DNA of 64,000 nt from Parahaliea mediterranea. GTDB taxonomy: Bacteria; Pseudomonadota; Gammaproteobacteria; Pseudomonadales; Halieaceae. Location: positions 186,001 through 250,000 of the forward strand of contig NZ_QEWO01000005.1 of NCBI RefSeq assembly GCF_003402235.1, given 5' to 3'. The notes under the pieces were generated by a model. It made no database searches. It was given only the letters and a program-made list of their open reading frames with translations, and had not been told where the DNA came from. The position numbers and the translations under genes are program-made. Positions 55,426 through 64,000 of this stretch are shown here, piece after piece; position 1 is the first letter of the stretch; each line of letters opens with the position of its first letter.

Positions 55426-57114
55426 TCAGATCTGCGACCACAGGGAGTCGAAGGTGGATTTGGGCATGGTGATTTCCTCGGCCACTGCGCTGGTGCTTTT
55501 TTCCAGCTCCCGGATATAGCGGAAATCAAACTGGCTGTAGCTGCCGCTGGCGCTCACCTGGCGCAGCAGCTGCACCAGAAATTCCTCCCCGTCACCCAGC
55601 AGCACCACCCGCTGGCGTTCGCGAAAACCGGTGCGCGGGGTAATGAGGGTGTGGGGTTTGCCCACCAGCTTGATTTCCGGCAGCAGCAGCACACGCATGG
55701 GGCGCGACAGCTCGCCGCCCGCCCCCATCACCCGGGCGCCGTAGGGCATGGCGCGGGGGCTTAGCAGCTCCAGGCCAACCAGTGTGCTGGCCGCTTCCAT
55801 GGCGCTGATCCAGCGCACCGTGGCCACCACCCATTCCACCTGGCCGGTTTCGCGAATGCCGAGAATGTCCCCGGAGCGCAGGTTCACCGGGGTGGGGTCG
55901 GTCCAGCTCAGGCAGTAGCCCCCCGGGCTGGCGTTCATTATCTCGGCGCGATACACGGCGAAGCGCTCTTGTGCGCTGGCGCTGGCAGAGGGAGGCGGCG
56001 CGCTGAAGGGGCTGTCGTCCCCCGGCCCGTCGGCCGGCAGAAACTCGCTGAAGGTGCGCTCGCCGGCGCAGTGGAAGTGGGCCCCGCTGAGCCCAACCGT
56101 TACCTCCAGCTTGCTGGCCTCGCCGGGACGGCGGCTGAAGTTGCGCTGGCTGGGGGGCGACAGGGCGTTGATCAGGTGGTCGAGGATGGAGCCTGGCAGC
56201 CCCAGCGCCAGCAGGGGCGAGCGGTGGCCCCGCCCCTGCCGCTCCTGTTCGCGCAGCTTCTTGAGCTCGGCCATCAGGCCGGCGGTATCTATGTAGCGCA
56301 GTTCAATGCCACGGGCCTCGCCCCGGCTGTAGTGCGGCGGCTGGTCGCTGTGCAGGTCCACCACAAACTGGTCGGCGCCCTCGCCCCGTTCACTGCCCAG
56401 CCGCAGTAGTTGCCCCCACGCATCCTGCAGGGCGCGGTAAATGCCGGTGAGGTCGCTCTGGCGCAGCTGGTTGGGTTGGCAGCAGCCCAGCAGGGCAACG
56501 CGCAGCCAGGCTCCCGTCAGGGTGGTGGTGCGGCCCTGCAGATCCTGCACCGGCAGTTTGGCCAGCTGCTGGCGCTCGCCCAGGGCGTAGAGCTGGTGCA
56601 GGGTCAGCCAGCTCTGGGGCTCCAGGTGCTGGTACAGCTGGAAGGTTTGCAGCATGCGCTGGCCGGCAAACTGAATGGCCCGTTGCAGGGCCTCGCAGGC
56701 GAGGCGGGCCGGGTGGGCGGGCTGCTCACCGCCGACGCGCTGGATGGTGTGAATGGCCACCAGGGTGTAGCCGGTGGACACCAGGCTGAGCAGGCTCTCG
56801 GTGAGTTCCGCCAGTTGCCGGGAGGTTTCCGGCAGCACCAGCGGCTGGTTCAGAAACAGCCGGGTGAGCTGTTGCAGCAGGGATTGCAGCGTGGGATTGA
56901 GCGCCTCGAGAATGTGCTGGCGCGTGGCCGGGGCCAGCGGCACCCGGTTCAGCTCGCCCACCGCTTCGCGCAGCAGGCTCACGGCGTTGCGCAGGTCGGC
57001 AGTTGGCAGGTGCTGCGCCCAGCGGGTGGCGTCTTCGACGTTGGGGGCAAAGGCCTCCATGTGGGTGAGGTCCTGCCGCGGTATACGCAACTTGATGGGT
57101 GCGCTTTCACTCAT
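55426..57114 (-). CDS. PilZ-like c-di-GMP-binding protein (FimW-like)
   Basis: 562 aa, cytoplasmic. The long N-terminal part (about 1-370) is helical and without a recognised catalytic motif. The C-terminal part has a beta-barrel with NASPGGYCLSW, close to the PilZ (D/N)xSxxG motif. The position next to serB is like that of FimW (PA4958) of Pseudomonas aeruginosa, a c-di-GMP effector for type IV pili during surface attachment. The FimW assignment is by domain type and neighbourhood only. ATG 57114 was chosen because upstream in-frame sequence is low-quality. It converges on serB with a ten-base gap. Confidence 0.7.
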   Translation of the reverse strand: MSESAPIKLRIPRQDLTHMEAFAPNVEDATRWAQHLPTADLRNAVSLLREAVGELNRVPLAPATRQHILEALNPTLQSLLQQLTRLFLNQPLVLPETSRQLAELTESLLSLVSTGYTLVAIHTIQRVGGEQPAHPARLACEALQRAIQFAGQRMLQTFQLYQHLEPQSWLTLHQLYALGERQQLAKLPVQDLQGRTTTLTGAWLRVALLGCCQPNQLRQSDLTGIYRALQDAWGQLLRLGSERGEGADQFVVDLHSDQPPHYSRGEARGIELRYIDTAGLMAELKKLREQERQGRGHRSPLLALGLPGSILDHLINALSPPSQRNFSRRPGEASKLEVTVGLSGAHFHCAGERTFSEFLPADGPGDDSPFSAPPPSASASAQERFAVYRAEIMNASPGGYCLSWTDPTPVNLRSGDILGIRETGQVEWVVATVRWISAMEAASTLVGLELLSPRAMPYGARVMGAGGELSRPMRVLLLPEIKLVGKPHTLITPRTGFRERQRVVLLGDGEEFLVQLLRQVSASGSYSQFDFRYIRELEKSTSAVAEEITMPKSTFDSLWSQI

Positions 57115-57275
57115 GGGCAACCGCCAATTCTGATTATCTGGCTGCTTAAAGAGTAGCCCAAGAGGCGGCTTTCCCGCCACAGCCACCGGTGGCCCGCCTG
57201 AGGCGGCGCGGCGCTGCCAATACGCGCCGCTGTGAGGTATCATTGCCGCCCATTTTTTCAGCAACTGTGGCAGTC

Positions 57276-57845
57276 ATGGCTAACTACTCCACCAACGAAT
57301 TCCGCTCCGGCCTGAAAGTGATGCTGGACGGCGACCCCTGTTCCATTCTCGAGAACGAGTTCGTCAAGCCCGGCAAGGGCCAGGCCTTTAACCGCGTGCG
57401 CCTGCGCAACCTCGCCACCGGCCGCGTGTGGGAGCGCACCTTCAAGTCGGGTGACTCCCTGGAAGGCGCCGACGTGATGGACCGCGACATGCAGTACCTC
57501 TACAACGACGGCGAGTTCTGGCACTTCATGGAGCCGGGCACCTTCGAGCAGTTCCAGGCCGACGCCAAGGCCGTGGGTGATTCCCACCTGTGGCTGAAAG
57601 AGCAGGACGAGTGCGTGGTTACCCTGTACAACGGCAGCCCCCTGTCGGTGACCCCGCCCAACTTTGTTGAGCTGGAAATTGTCGAGACCGACCCGGGCCT
57701 GAAGGGCGACACCGCCCAGGGCGGCAGCAAGCCGGCCACCCTGGTCACCGGCGCCGTGGTCAAGGTGCCGCTGTTCATCACCACCGGTGAAGTGGTGCGC
57801 GTGGACACCCGCACCGGCGAATACCAGAACCGGGTCAGCAAGTAA
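57276..57845 (+). CDS. efp: Translation elongation factor P
   Basis: 189 aa. KOW-like domain I with Lys34 in the exposed loop KPGKGQA, the site that receives beta-lysine, followed by two OB domains. EF-P relieves ribosome stalling at polyproline. EpmA, which attaches the beta-lysine, is encoded six bases downstream; EpmB (lysine aminomutase) is not in this window. ATG 57276 matches the usual [12 protein letters not shown] start. Confidence 0.97.
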   Translation: MANYSTNEFRSGLKVMLDGDPCSILENEFVKPGKGQAFNRVRLRNLATGRVWERTFKSGDSLEGADVMDRDMQYLYNDGEFWHFMEPGTFEQFQADAKAVGDSHLWLKEQDECVVTLYNGSPLSVTPPNFVELEIVETDPGLKGDTAQGGSKPATLVTGAVVKVPLFITTGEVVRVDTRTGEYQNRVSK

Positions 57846-57850
57846 GCCCC

Positions 57851-58807
57851 ATGCCCTGGCAACCTGGCGCGGGCCTCGATCAACTCAGGGCGCGCGCCGG
57901 GCTGTTGGCTACCCTGCGCCGCTTCTTTGATGAGCGCGGGGTGCTTGAAGTTGAAACGCCGCTGCTGTGCAGCGCCGGCATCACCGACCCCGCCATTGAA
58001 CCGCTGATCGTTGGCGAAGGCCGCTCGGTTGCCGCCGCCCCGCGCTATCTGCAAACCTCCCCCGAATACGCCATGAAGCGCCTGCTGGCGGCGGGCAGTG
58101 GGCCCATCTACCAGATTGCCCGCGCCTTTCGCGACGGCGAGGCCGGGGCCCGCCACAACCCCGAGTTCAGCCTGCTGGAGTGGTACCGGCCGGGCTTTGA
58201 CCACCACGCCCTGATGGACGAGGTGGCGGCGCTGGTGTGCGCCTGCCTGGGGCAGCGCCCCTGGCGCAAGCTCAGTTACCGGGCCCTGTTTGTGGACAGC
58301 ATCGGCATCGACCCATTCTCTGCCAGCAGCGCGCAGTTGGAGACGCAGGCCCGTGCCGCCCACGACCTTGGCGACCTCGCCGGTGATCGCGACTTCTGGC
58401 TGGATGTGCTGCTCACCCACCAGGTGGAGCCCTGGCTGGCCGGGCAGGGCCTGTGCTTTGTGTACGACTATCCCGCCACCCAGGCGGCCCTGTCGCGGAT
58501 TGTGACGGTGGACGGCGTGGCGGTGGGCCAGCGCTTTGAGCTGTACATTGATGGTGTGGAGCTGGCCAACGGTTACTGCGAGCTGACCGACGCCAGCGAG
58601 CAGCGTGCGCGCTTTATTGCCGACAACGAGCGCCGCAGGGCGCTGGGGCAGGCGCCGCGGCCCATCGACGAGCGCCTGCTGGCAGCGCTGGACGCGGGCC
58701 TGCCGGCCTGCAGCGGGGTGGCCCTGGGGGTGGATCGGCTGTTGATGCTGGCCACCGGCGAGACGGACATCCGCCGGGTGCTGGCCTTTGACTGGGAGCG
58801 CAGCTAG
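57851..58807 (+). CDS. epmA: EF-P--(R)-beta-lysine ligase EpmA (GenX/PoxA)
   Basis: 318 aa, a class II lysyl-tRNA synthetase core without the anticodon-binding domain. Motif 2 (QIARAFRDGEAGARHNPEFSLLEWYRPG) and motif 3 (GVALGVDRLLML) are present. It attaches (R)-beta-lysine to Lys34 of the EF-P encoded just upstream. Its stop codon overlaps the stop of the convergent bluB gene. Confidence 0.96.
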   Translation: MPWQPGAGLDQLRARAGLLATLRRFFDERGVLEVETPLLCSAGITDPAIEPLIVGEGRSVAAAPRYLQTSPEYAMKRLLAAGSGPIYQIARAFRDGEAGARHNPEFSLLEWYRPGFDHHALMDEVAALVCACLGQRPWRKLSYRALFVDSIGIDPFSASSAQLETQARAAHDLGDLAGDRDFWLDVLLTHQVEPWLAGQGLCFVYDYPATQAALSRIVTVDGVAVGQRFELYIDGVELANGYCELTDASEQRARFIADNERRRALGQAPRPIDERLLAALDAGLPACSGVALGVDRLLMLATGETDIRRVLAFDWERS

Positions 58808-59574
58808 GGCGATTCGTCCGCCGGGCTGTTTGCTACCGGACATTCTGTTGTCGGGTCATCTGTTGGGTCATCCACCGCCGGCAGCCTGCCCACCGCCTGC
58901 TGCAGCGCCGCCGGGGCGTCCTGGTGCCAGCTGTCCCCGTGCAGCAGTTGCGCCAGCGGCAGGCGCTGGCGCCAGCCCGCCGCGGCCAGTTCCGGCGCCG
59001 GCAGAAATTCACTGACATAGCCCACGCACAGATAGGCCAGCGGATACACGCCGTCCGGCAGGGCCAGCACCCCGGCCAGCGCCGCCGGGTCGACAATGCT
59101 CACCCAGCCCACCCCCAGCCCCTCGGCCCGGGCCGCCAGCCACAGGTTCTGCACCGCCAGGCAGGTGCTGAACAGGTCGGTGTCGAACATGCTGTCGCGC
59201 CCCAGCACATGGGGGCCGCCGCGGTTGCGATCGCAGGTGATGCAGAGATTCAGCGGGCTGTCGAGAATGCCCTCCAGTTTCAGGCGGCGATAGCGTTCGC
59301 CTTGCTCTGCGGCGTAGTGGCGGGCGGCCTGCGCGTTGGCGGCATCAAACAGGGTCTTGACCGCGCGCCGGGTCTCCCGGCTTTCGATCAGCAAAAAGTC
59401 CCAGGGCTGCATAAAGCCCACCGAGGGGGCGTGGTGGGCCGCCTGCAGCAGGCGGGCGAGCACCTCGGCGGGCACCGGGTCCGGCAGGAACTGGGAGCGC
59501 ACGTCCCTGCGCTCAAAAATAGCCCGGTACAGCCCCTCGCGCTCGGCGGGGCTGAAGTCGCCAGTACCGTTCAT
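58804..59574 (-). CDS. bluB: 5,6-dimethylbenzimidazole synthase BluB
   Basis: 256 aa, flavin reductase-like fold of the nitroreductase superfamily. The N-terminus has RAIFERRDVRSQFLPDPVP and HHAPSVGFMQPWDF, and the middle has GPHVLGRDSMFDTDLFSTCLAVQNLWLAARAEGLGVGWVS, all BluB hallmarks. It turns FMNH2 and oxygen into the lower ligand base of vitamin B12. It is last in a unit with a thioesterase and NhaC (4-base overlaps). No cobalamin riboswitch was seen. Confidence 0.93.
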   Translation of the reverse strand: MNGTGDFSPAEREGLYRAIFERRDVRSQFLPDPVPAEVLARLLQAAHHAPSVGFMQPWDFLLIESRETRRAVKTLFDAANAQAARHYAAEQGERYRRLKLEGILDSPLNLCITCDRNRGGPHVLGRDSMFDTDLFSTCLAVQNLWLAARAEGLGVGWVSIVDPAALAGVLALPDGVYPLAYLCVGYVSEFLPAPELAAAGWRQRLPLAQLLHGDSWHQDAPAALQQAVGRLPAVDDPTDDPTTECPVANSPADESP

Positions 59575-60023
59575 GCCAAGTCCAGAACCGCGGGGCCGTA
59601 GCCTTCGACGAATTCCGCCGGCATGCGTCGCGGCCGGCCGCTGCTGATTTCGATGCAGGCAAACTGCATGGCGCCGCGCAGCAGGGTCAGGCCATCCGCC
59701 GGGCGCACAATCTGGAAGCGGCGCTGCATGGTGATCCGCCGGTCCCAGCCGACAATCCAGGTGGCGGTCAGCAGTTCATCGCCGGCGCGGGAGGCCTGCA
59801 GGTAGTCGTACTCGGCCCGGGTGATGGCCATGGCGCGATCCAGCCGCCGGTAGCAGTCCAGGTCTAGCCCCAGGGCCACCGAGTGGCCCCAGGCCGCCTG
59901 TTCACACCACTTCACGTAGACCGTGTTGTTGGTGTGCTCCAGGCCGTCGATGTCACCGGGGCTGACCGTGTGGCTGACTACAAAGGGCTCGGGGTGGTCC
60001 CAGGGCAGGTCGGCGTGGCTCAT
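59571..60023 (-). CDS. Hotdog-fold acyl-CoA thioesterase (4-hydroxybenzoyl-CoA thioesterase family)
   Basis: 150 aa. The segment DIDGLEHTNNTVYVKWCEQAAW holds the catalytic Asp and the H-x-N-N loop of YbgC/FadM-type hotdog enzymes, followed by ITRAEYDYLQASRAGDEL. It hydrolyses acyl-CoA thioesters; chain preference is unknown. It overlaps both neighbours by ATGA, so it is co-translated with nhaC and bluB. Confidence 0.9.
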   Translation of the reverse strand: MSHADLPWDHPEPFVVSHTVSPGDIDGLEHTNNTVYVKWCEQAAWGHSVALGLDLDCYRRLDRAMAITRAEYDYLQASRAGDELLTATWIVGWDRRITMQRRFQIVRPADGLTLLRGAMQFACIEISSGRPRRMPAEFVEGYGPAVLDLA

Positions 60024-61525
60024 GCCCGGGCCTCTGTCTCTGCGTCGGTCTCTGCGTCTGTCTCTGCTTCTGCCTTGGCCTCCTCCGCCGGCTTGATGGC
60101 GATATTGAGGAAGGCGTAGATGACGGCGATCACCGGGCACAGCAAGTTGAAGAAGGCGAAGGGCGCGTAGGAGAAGGTCGCCACGCCGAGGGTGGCCGCC
60201 ATGTAGGCGCCGCAGGTGTTCCAGGGGATCAGGGCCGAGGTGAGGGTGGCGGAGTCTTCCAGGGTGCGCGACAGGTTCAGGCGCGAGATGCCGTGGCGCT
60301 CGTATTCGTCTTTGTACATGCGCCCGGGCAGGGCCACGGCGATGAACTGGTCGGCGGCCAGGATGTTGGCGCTGATGCAGGTGCCCACGGTGGTCAGCAC
60401 CAGCGAGCCGACGCTGCGCACGCCCTTCAGGGCCAGGGTCAGCAGGTAGTCGAGAATGCCGGTGCGCTCCAGCACGCCGCCAAAACCGAGGGCGGAGATA
60501 ATCAGCCACACGGTGTTGAGCATGCTGCTCATGCCGCCCTTGCTGAGCAGGGCGTCGAGGAATTCATTGCCGCTGTTGGAGACATAGCCATTGAACAGGC
60601 TGATCCACACGCCCTTGAGCAGCAAAAAGCCCTGCCCCAGTTCGCCGGCGTCCCCGGCTAGCCGGGCCACCGCCTCGCCCTGGAACAGCAGGGCAAACAC
60701 CGCGCCCAGCAGGGCGCTGACAATAATGGCGGGATAGGCGGGAAAGCGCTTGTACACCAGCACCAGCATCACCACCAGCGGAATCAGCAGGTGCAGGCCA
60801 ATGTCAAACTCCAGCTGCAGGCTGGCCTGCAGGGCGGCGATCTCCTCCGGCGTGGCGGCCTCGGAGCTGCCGATCAGGGCGAAGATCAGCAGGGCGATGG
60901 CAAAGCTTGGCACCGTGGTCCACAGCATGTGGCGAATGTGGTCGAACAGGTCCACCCCGGTGGCGGCAGAGGCCAGGTTGGTGGTGTCGGACATGGGCGA
61001 GAGCTTGTCGCCAAAGTAGGCCCCGGAGACGATGGCGCCGGCGGTGATGGCCGGCGACAGGTCGAAGCTGCCGGCAATGCCCATCAGGCCAATGCCCAGG
61101 GTGCCGGCCACTGTCCAGGAGCTGCCTATGCTCACCGCCACAATGGCGCAGATGGCGGCGCTGGCGGCGTAGAAAATGGACGGGTCGAGCACTGCCACGC
61201 CGTAGTAGATCATGGCCGGCACGGTGCCGCTGAGAATCCAGGTGCCGATCAGCATGCCCACCGACAGCAGGATCAGGGTCGGGCCCAGGCCCACGCTGAT
61301 GCCGTCGATAATGCCCTGCTGGGCCGCGCTCCAGCCGATGCCGGTCTTCCTGCCCACCAGGGCGGCCACGCAACTGGCCAGCACCAGGGCGATCTGGTTG
61401 GCGCCGTAGGAGGAGTCGGCGCCAAACAGGTAGACCGAGCAGGCCAGCAGGGCGACAAGAAAGAGAATCGGGGTGAGTGCCAGGGCCAGGGTCAGGCGGG
61501 GATTACTGTGGCTGCTTACGCTCAA
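60020..61525 (-). CDS. nhaC: Na+/H+ antiporter NhaC family protein
   Basis: 501 aa with about 12 membrane spans. Family blocks include GSSWTVAGTLGIGLMGIA, GAYFGDKLSPMSDTTNLASA and the LIPWNTCGAYMAATLGV segment. It exchanges sodium for protons at the inner membrane, in keeping with a marine or salt-exposed habitat. No ATG fits; TTG 61525 gives a short N-terminus before the first helix. A TAGAAT -10-like sequence lies just upstream, so the transcript may be almost leaderless. It heads the nhaC-thioesterase-bluB unit. The tail is Glu/Ala-repetitive. Confidence 0.9.
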   Translation of the reverse strand: MSVSSHSNPRLTLALALTPILFLVALLACSVYLFGADSSYGANQIALVLASCVAALVGRKTGIGWSAAQQGIIDGISVGLGPTLILLSVGMLIGTWILSGTVPAMIYYGVAVLDPSIFYAASAAICAIVAVSIGSSWTVAGTLGIGLMGIAGSFDLSPAITAGAIVSGAYFGDKLSPMSDTTNLASAATGVDLFDHIRHMLWTTVPSFAIALLIFALIGSSEAATPEEIAALQASLQLEFDIGLHLLIPLVVMLVLVYKRFPAYPAIIVSALLGAVFALLFQGEAVARLAGDAGELGQGFLLLKGVWISLFNGYVSNSGNEFLDALLSKGGMSSMLNTVWLIISALGFGGVLERTGILDYLLTLALKGVRSVGSLVLTTVGTCISANILAADQFIAVALPGRMYKDEYERHGISRLNLSRTLEDSATLTSALIPWNTCGAYMAATLGVATFSYAPFAFFNLLCPVIAVIYAFLNIAIKPAEEAKAEAETDAETDAETEARA

Positions 61526-61736
61526 GGCTGGAGGTCTCGTGCTGCTTATTCTAAAGAGGCCGGAACCGGAGGCGATTAGCGCCGATGCCGTGAAAGGCAG
61601 CAGAATGCCTGAAAAGCCCCGCCGGGTACAGGACGGCCCGCGCTGGCCGAAGGTGGCGGGAACCAAGCCCGGGTCTGACAGTCCCTGTAGTATCACGTAC
61701 CATTAGCCCACCCCTGTGACACTGCCGGAACCGCCC

Positions 61737-62912
61737 ATGACGTACCTGTACTCCATCCTGCGCCCTGGCCTTGTGGCCGCGGCCATCGCCCTGCTGCCCG
61801 CCTGCGGCGTGACCCGGCCCAGCGACGAGCCGCCGCCGGTGGCGCCGGCCCAGGAGAGTGGCCTCGACAGCGAGGCGTCCGGCGCACCGCGCCTGCAGAT
61901 GGTGACCCTGGCGGGGGGGCTGGACGAGCCCTGGGGCATGGCCTTCCTGCCCGATGGCAATCTGCTGATTACCGAGCAGGGCGGCACCCTGAAGCGGGTG
62001 GACGGCACCACCTATGCCGTTACCGAAATCAGCGGCGTGCCGGCCACGGTACAGGCCGGCCAGGGCGGGTTGATGGACGTGCTGGTACACCCGGACTTTG
62101 CCGACAACGGCTGGGTATACCTCAGCTATACCGTTACCGACGACAGCAATCGCTACAGCACCCGGGTAAGCCGCGCGCGCCTGGACGGCGATGCGCTGGT
62201 GGATGTGCAGGACCTGTTCACCGCCCAGCCGTTTTTCCGGGAGCGCCGCCACTTTGGTTCGCGCCTGCTGCTGGCCGATGGCTACCTCTATGTGACCGTG
62301 GGCGATCGCGGCAACCGCGAACTGGCCCAGCGCCTGGACAGCCACAACGGCAAGGTCATGCGCCTGTTTGAAGACGGCCGGGTGCCCGAAGACAACCCCT
62401 TTGTTGGCACCGACGGCGCCCTGCCGGAGATCTGGACCTACGGCCACCGCAACCCCCAGGGCATGGCCCGCCACCCGGTGAACGGCAGCATCTGGGTCAC
62501 CGAACACGGCCCCCAGGGCGGGGACGAACTCAACGTCCTCAAGGCCGGCGCCAACTACGGCTGGCCCCTGGTCACCTACGGCGAGGAATACGGCGGCGGC
62601 GCCATTGGCGAAGGCACCCACCTGGAGGGCACGCGCCAGCCGCTGGTGTACTGGGTGCCCTCCATCGGCACCGGCAATCTCGCCTTTTACACCGGTGACG
62701 TTTACCCCGGCTGGCAGCCCTCGGCGCTGGTGTCGGGCCTTAAACTCACCCGCATCAGCCGGCTGCAACTGGACGCCGACGGGGTTGGCAATGAGACCCG
62801 CCTGCTGGCCAACCTCGGCATGCGCATTCGCGACGTGGAGATCGGCCCCGACGGCAAGCTCTACGCCCTGGCCGGCGGCGCGCGCCTGATTCGCATCGAC
62901 CTCGGCCGCTGA
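61737..62912 (+). CDS. PQQ-dependent aldose sugar dehydrogenase-like lipoprotein
   Basis: 391 aa. A lipoprotein signal ends in the lipobox LLPAC (about residue 23). A six-bladed beta-propeller follows with EPWGMAFLPDGNLLITEQGG, the VHPDFADNGWVYLSY blade, YGHRNPQGMA and VTEHGPQGGDELN, all characteristic of soluble glucose/aldose dehydrogenases (YliI-type). It oxidises aldoses in the periplasm using PQQ if the cofactor is present. ATG 61737 has GGAA eight bases upstream. It diverges from nhaC. Confidence 0.92.
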   Translation: MTYLYSILRPGLVAAAIALLPACGVTRPSDEPPPVAPAQESGLDSEASGAPRLQMVTLAGGLDEPWGMAFLPDGNLLITEQGGTLKRVDGTTYAVTEISGVPATVQAGQGGLMDVLVHPDFADNGWVYLSYTVTDDSNRYSTRVSRARLDGDALVDVQDLFTAQPFFRERRHFGSRLLLADGYLYVTVGDRGNRELAQRLDSHNGKVMRLFEDGRVPEDNPFVGTDGALPEIWTYGHRNPQGMARHPVNGSIWVTEHGPQGGDELNVLKAGANYGWPLVTYGEEYGGGAIGEGTHLEGTRQPLVYWVPSIGTGNLAFYTGDVYPGWQPSALVSGLKLTRISRLQLDADGVGNETRLLANLGMRIRDVEIGPDGKLYALAGGARLIRIDLGR

Positions 62913-62921
62913 TGGGGAATG

Positions 62922-64000
62922 ATGGCCACGGCTGTCGCACTGCCACCGCGCTACTACCTCGATAACTTCCGCCGCCTCTGCCACACGGTGGAGGCCCAGT
63001 ACGGCGACCTGCTGCAGCCCGGCGAAATGCAGCTGCTGCAAGCGTTTTACCGCCTTGAGCCCGGCGCCCAGTGCCTGTACCTGCGCCTGGCCTCCCGGGT
63101 TGGGCCCTGGTTCCGCCTGTCGCGCCTGTCCTATCCCGAAATCGGCCACCTGGAGGGGCCGCTTGCCGCCCTGCTGGATGCCGGCTTTGTGCAGCGGGCG
63201 CAGGCCCTTGGCGCCGACGAGGCGGGCAGCCTCTACACCCGAGCGGAACTGCGCCAGCGCTTTCCCGACCTGCTGCCGGCCGGGCGCGACAAGGCGGCGG
63301 ATGTCGCGGCGCTGGCAGCGTGGGTCGCCGATGCGAGCGAGCAGGACGCGCACAGCCTGCTTGCCGCCTGCGCGGGCGATGATGTGATAATCGCCCCCCT
63401 GCACCGGGACTGGCTGGCACTGCTGCAACTGCTGTTCTTTGGCAATCGCCGCCAGAGTCTCACCGAATTCATCTTGAGCGACCTCGGCATCGCCCGCTAC
63501 CCGCCTTATGCGCTGGATCGGGCGCACCGCCTGTTCGCCACCAGGGACGAGGTGGATGACTACCTGGCCTGCGCCGCGCTGGCCGATGCCTACGCCGAGC
63601 TGCGCGAGGCCGGCGATCAGGACGGCCTGCTGGCGCTGGCCCGCTCGCTGGTCGGGCAGGCCGTGCAGCACCCGGCTACCGAGGGGCGCTGGTGGCGCCT
63701 GTTCAACCGGGTGGCGCGCCAGCTGGAGCGCCTTGATGAGCGGGAGCTTGCCCTCACCCTGTATCGCCGCGCCCAGCTGCCCCCGGCCCGTGAGCGGCAG
63801 GCGCGGGTGCTGGAGGCCGAGGGCCAGTGGCCGGCGGTTGCCGCGCTGTGCGAAGCCATGCTCGCCGCCCCCTGGAGCGAAGAAGAACGCGAGGCCGCCG
63901 AGCGCATCCTGCCCCGGGCCCGCCGCCAGCTGGGCCAGGCGCCCGCGCCGCGCCGGCGGGACCATTTTGCGCGCCTGGACCTGCTGTTACCTCCCGGGGA
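62922..64000 (+). CDS. FAN1-like VRR-NUC domain nuclease (partial, N-terminal part)
   Basis: The first 359 codons of a large protein that runs off the right edge. The start at 62922 follows a GGGGA; ATG 62919 is in the same frame. Recognisable features are FRRLCHTVEAQYGDLL, the SAP-like region and FFGNRRQSLTEFILSDLGIARYPPYAL, a block shared with bacterial FAN1 homologues, then a TPR-like helical region. The VRR-NUC nuclease domain itself should lie outside the window. FAN1-type nucleases act on branched DNA in crosslink repair. Confidence 0.85.
   Translation, partial: MATAVALPPRYYLDNFRRLCHTVEAQYGDLLQPGEMQLLQAFYRLEPGAQCLYLRLASRVGPWFRLSRLSYPEIGHLEGPLAALLDAGFVQRAQALGADEAGSLYTRAELRQRFPDLLPAGRDKAADVAALAAWVADASEQDAHSLLAACAGDDVIIAPLHRDWLALLQLLFFGNRRQSLTEFILSDLGIARYPPYALDRAHRLFATRDEVDDYLACAALADAYAELREAGDQDGLLALARSLVGQAVQHPATEGRWWRLFNRVARQLERLDERELALTLYRRAQLPPARERQARVLEAEGQWPAVAALCEAMLAAPWSEEEREAAERILPRARRQLGQAPAPRRRDHFARLDLLLPPG

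Noticed and set aside
57181-57206. GCCACCGGTGGC palindrome and CCGCC/GGCGG hairpin upstream of efp
   Set aside because: Short GC palindromes are expected often in DNA of this composition; no further support for a regulatory role.

Overview
The window is chromosomal DNA of a GC-rich, free-living gammaproteobacterium. The housekeeping content (glnA-ntrBC with sigma-54/NtrC signals, secB-grxC-rhodanese, efp-epmA, gpmI-envC-ctpA-yibQ, mutY-yggX, parC/serB/FimW-like neighbours, hisBHAF) fits a marine Halieaceae/Cellvibrionales- or Pseudomonas-like lineage; this is inferred from gene content only. No rRNA, tRNA, CRISPR array, insertion sequence or prophage was seen. Genes are packed tightly, with many 4-base ATGA overlaps and several GTG/TTG starts.

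Region 1 (1-11358) is the most distinctive. It holds a hydroxyproline/proline-peptide utilisation island: a proline-racemase-family epimerase (partial, left edge), an aldehyde dehydrogenase, a DapA-family deaminase, a delta1-pyrroline-2-carboxylate reductase, a trans-3-hydroxyproline dehydratase (Cys/Thr active site), a POT peptide transporter, a D-amino-acid-type FAD dehydrogenase, an exported amidohydrolase, an exported cyclophilin and a GntR regulator with two winged-helix domains. Three promoter regions in the island share a TTTG-N4-CAA(A/T) motif that is probably the regulator's operator. Together they could import Pro/Hyp peptides and convert trans-4- and trans-3-hydroxyproline to 2-oxoglutarate and proline.

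Region 2 (11360-30218) is core metabolism and envelope: yggX, mutY, rnk, an SDR, hisB-hisH-hisA-hisF, a VOC protein, a GNAT, an RND efflux pump with its adaptor, an arylsulfatase, and the yibQ-ctpA-envC-gpmI operon. Region 3 (30419-35993) is visibly more AT-rich. It is one operon of a secreted P1-family aminopeptidase, an ECF sigma factor, a FecR-type anti-sigma factor and an STN-containing TonB receptor, that is, a cell-surface signalling system tied to a peptidase.

Region 4 (36346-49330) has rhodanese-grxC-secB, a BrnT-like toxin/antitoxin pair, trmL, ntrC-ntrB, a DUF4124 protein and glnA. A near-perfect sigma-54 promoter lies before glnA, another before ntrB, and NtrC-type palindromes lie upstream of both. 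It continues with thiI, a SugE/Gdx guanidinium exporter behind a guanidine-II (mini-ykkC) riboswitch, typA, dtd, an ElaA-like GNAT and a SlyD-like isomerase. Region 5 (49564-64000) holds a tandem cyclic-nucleotide-binding-fold protein, parC, a membrane protein with a degenerate cyclase-like domain, serB, a FimW/PilZ-like protein, efp-epmA, bluB, a thioesterase, NhaC, a PQQ-type sugar dehydrogenase lipoprotein and the start of a FAN1-like VRR-NUC nuclease.

Small-scale structure not explained by genes includes degenerate tandem repeats in several gene leaders, a cluster of three perfect hairpins downstream of the arylsulfatase, and a repeated TATAAT plus GC-rich discriminator at housekeeping promoters.
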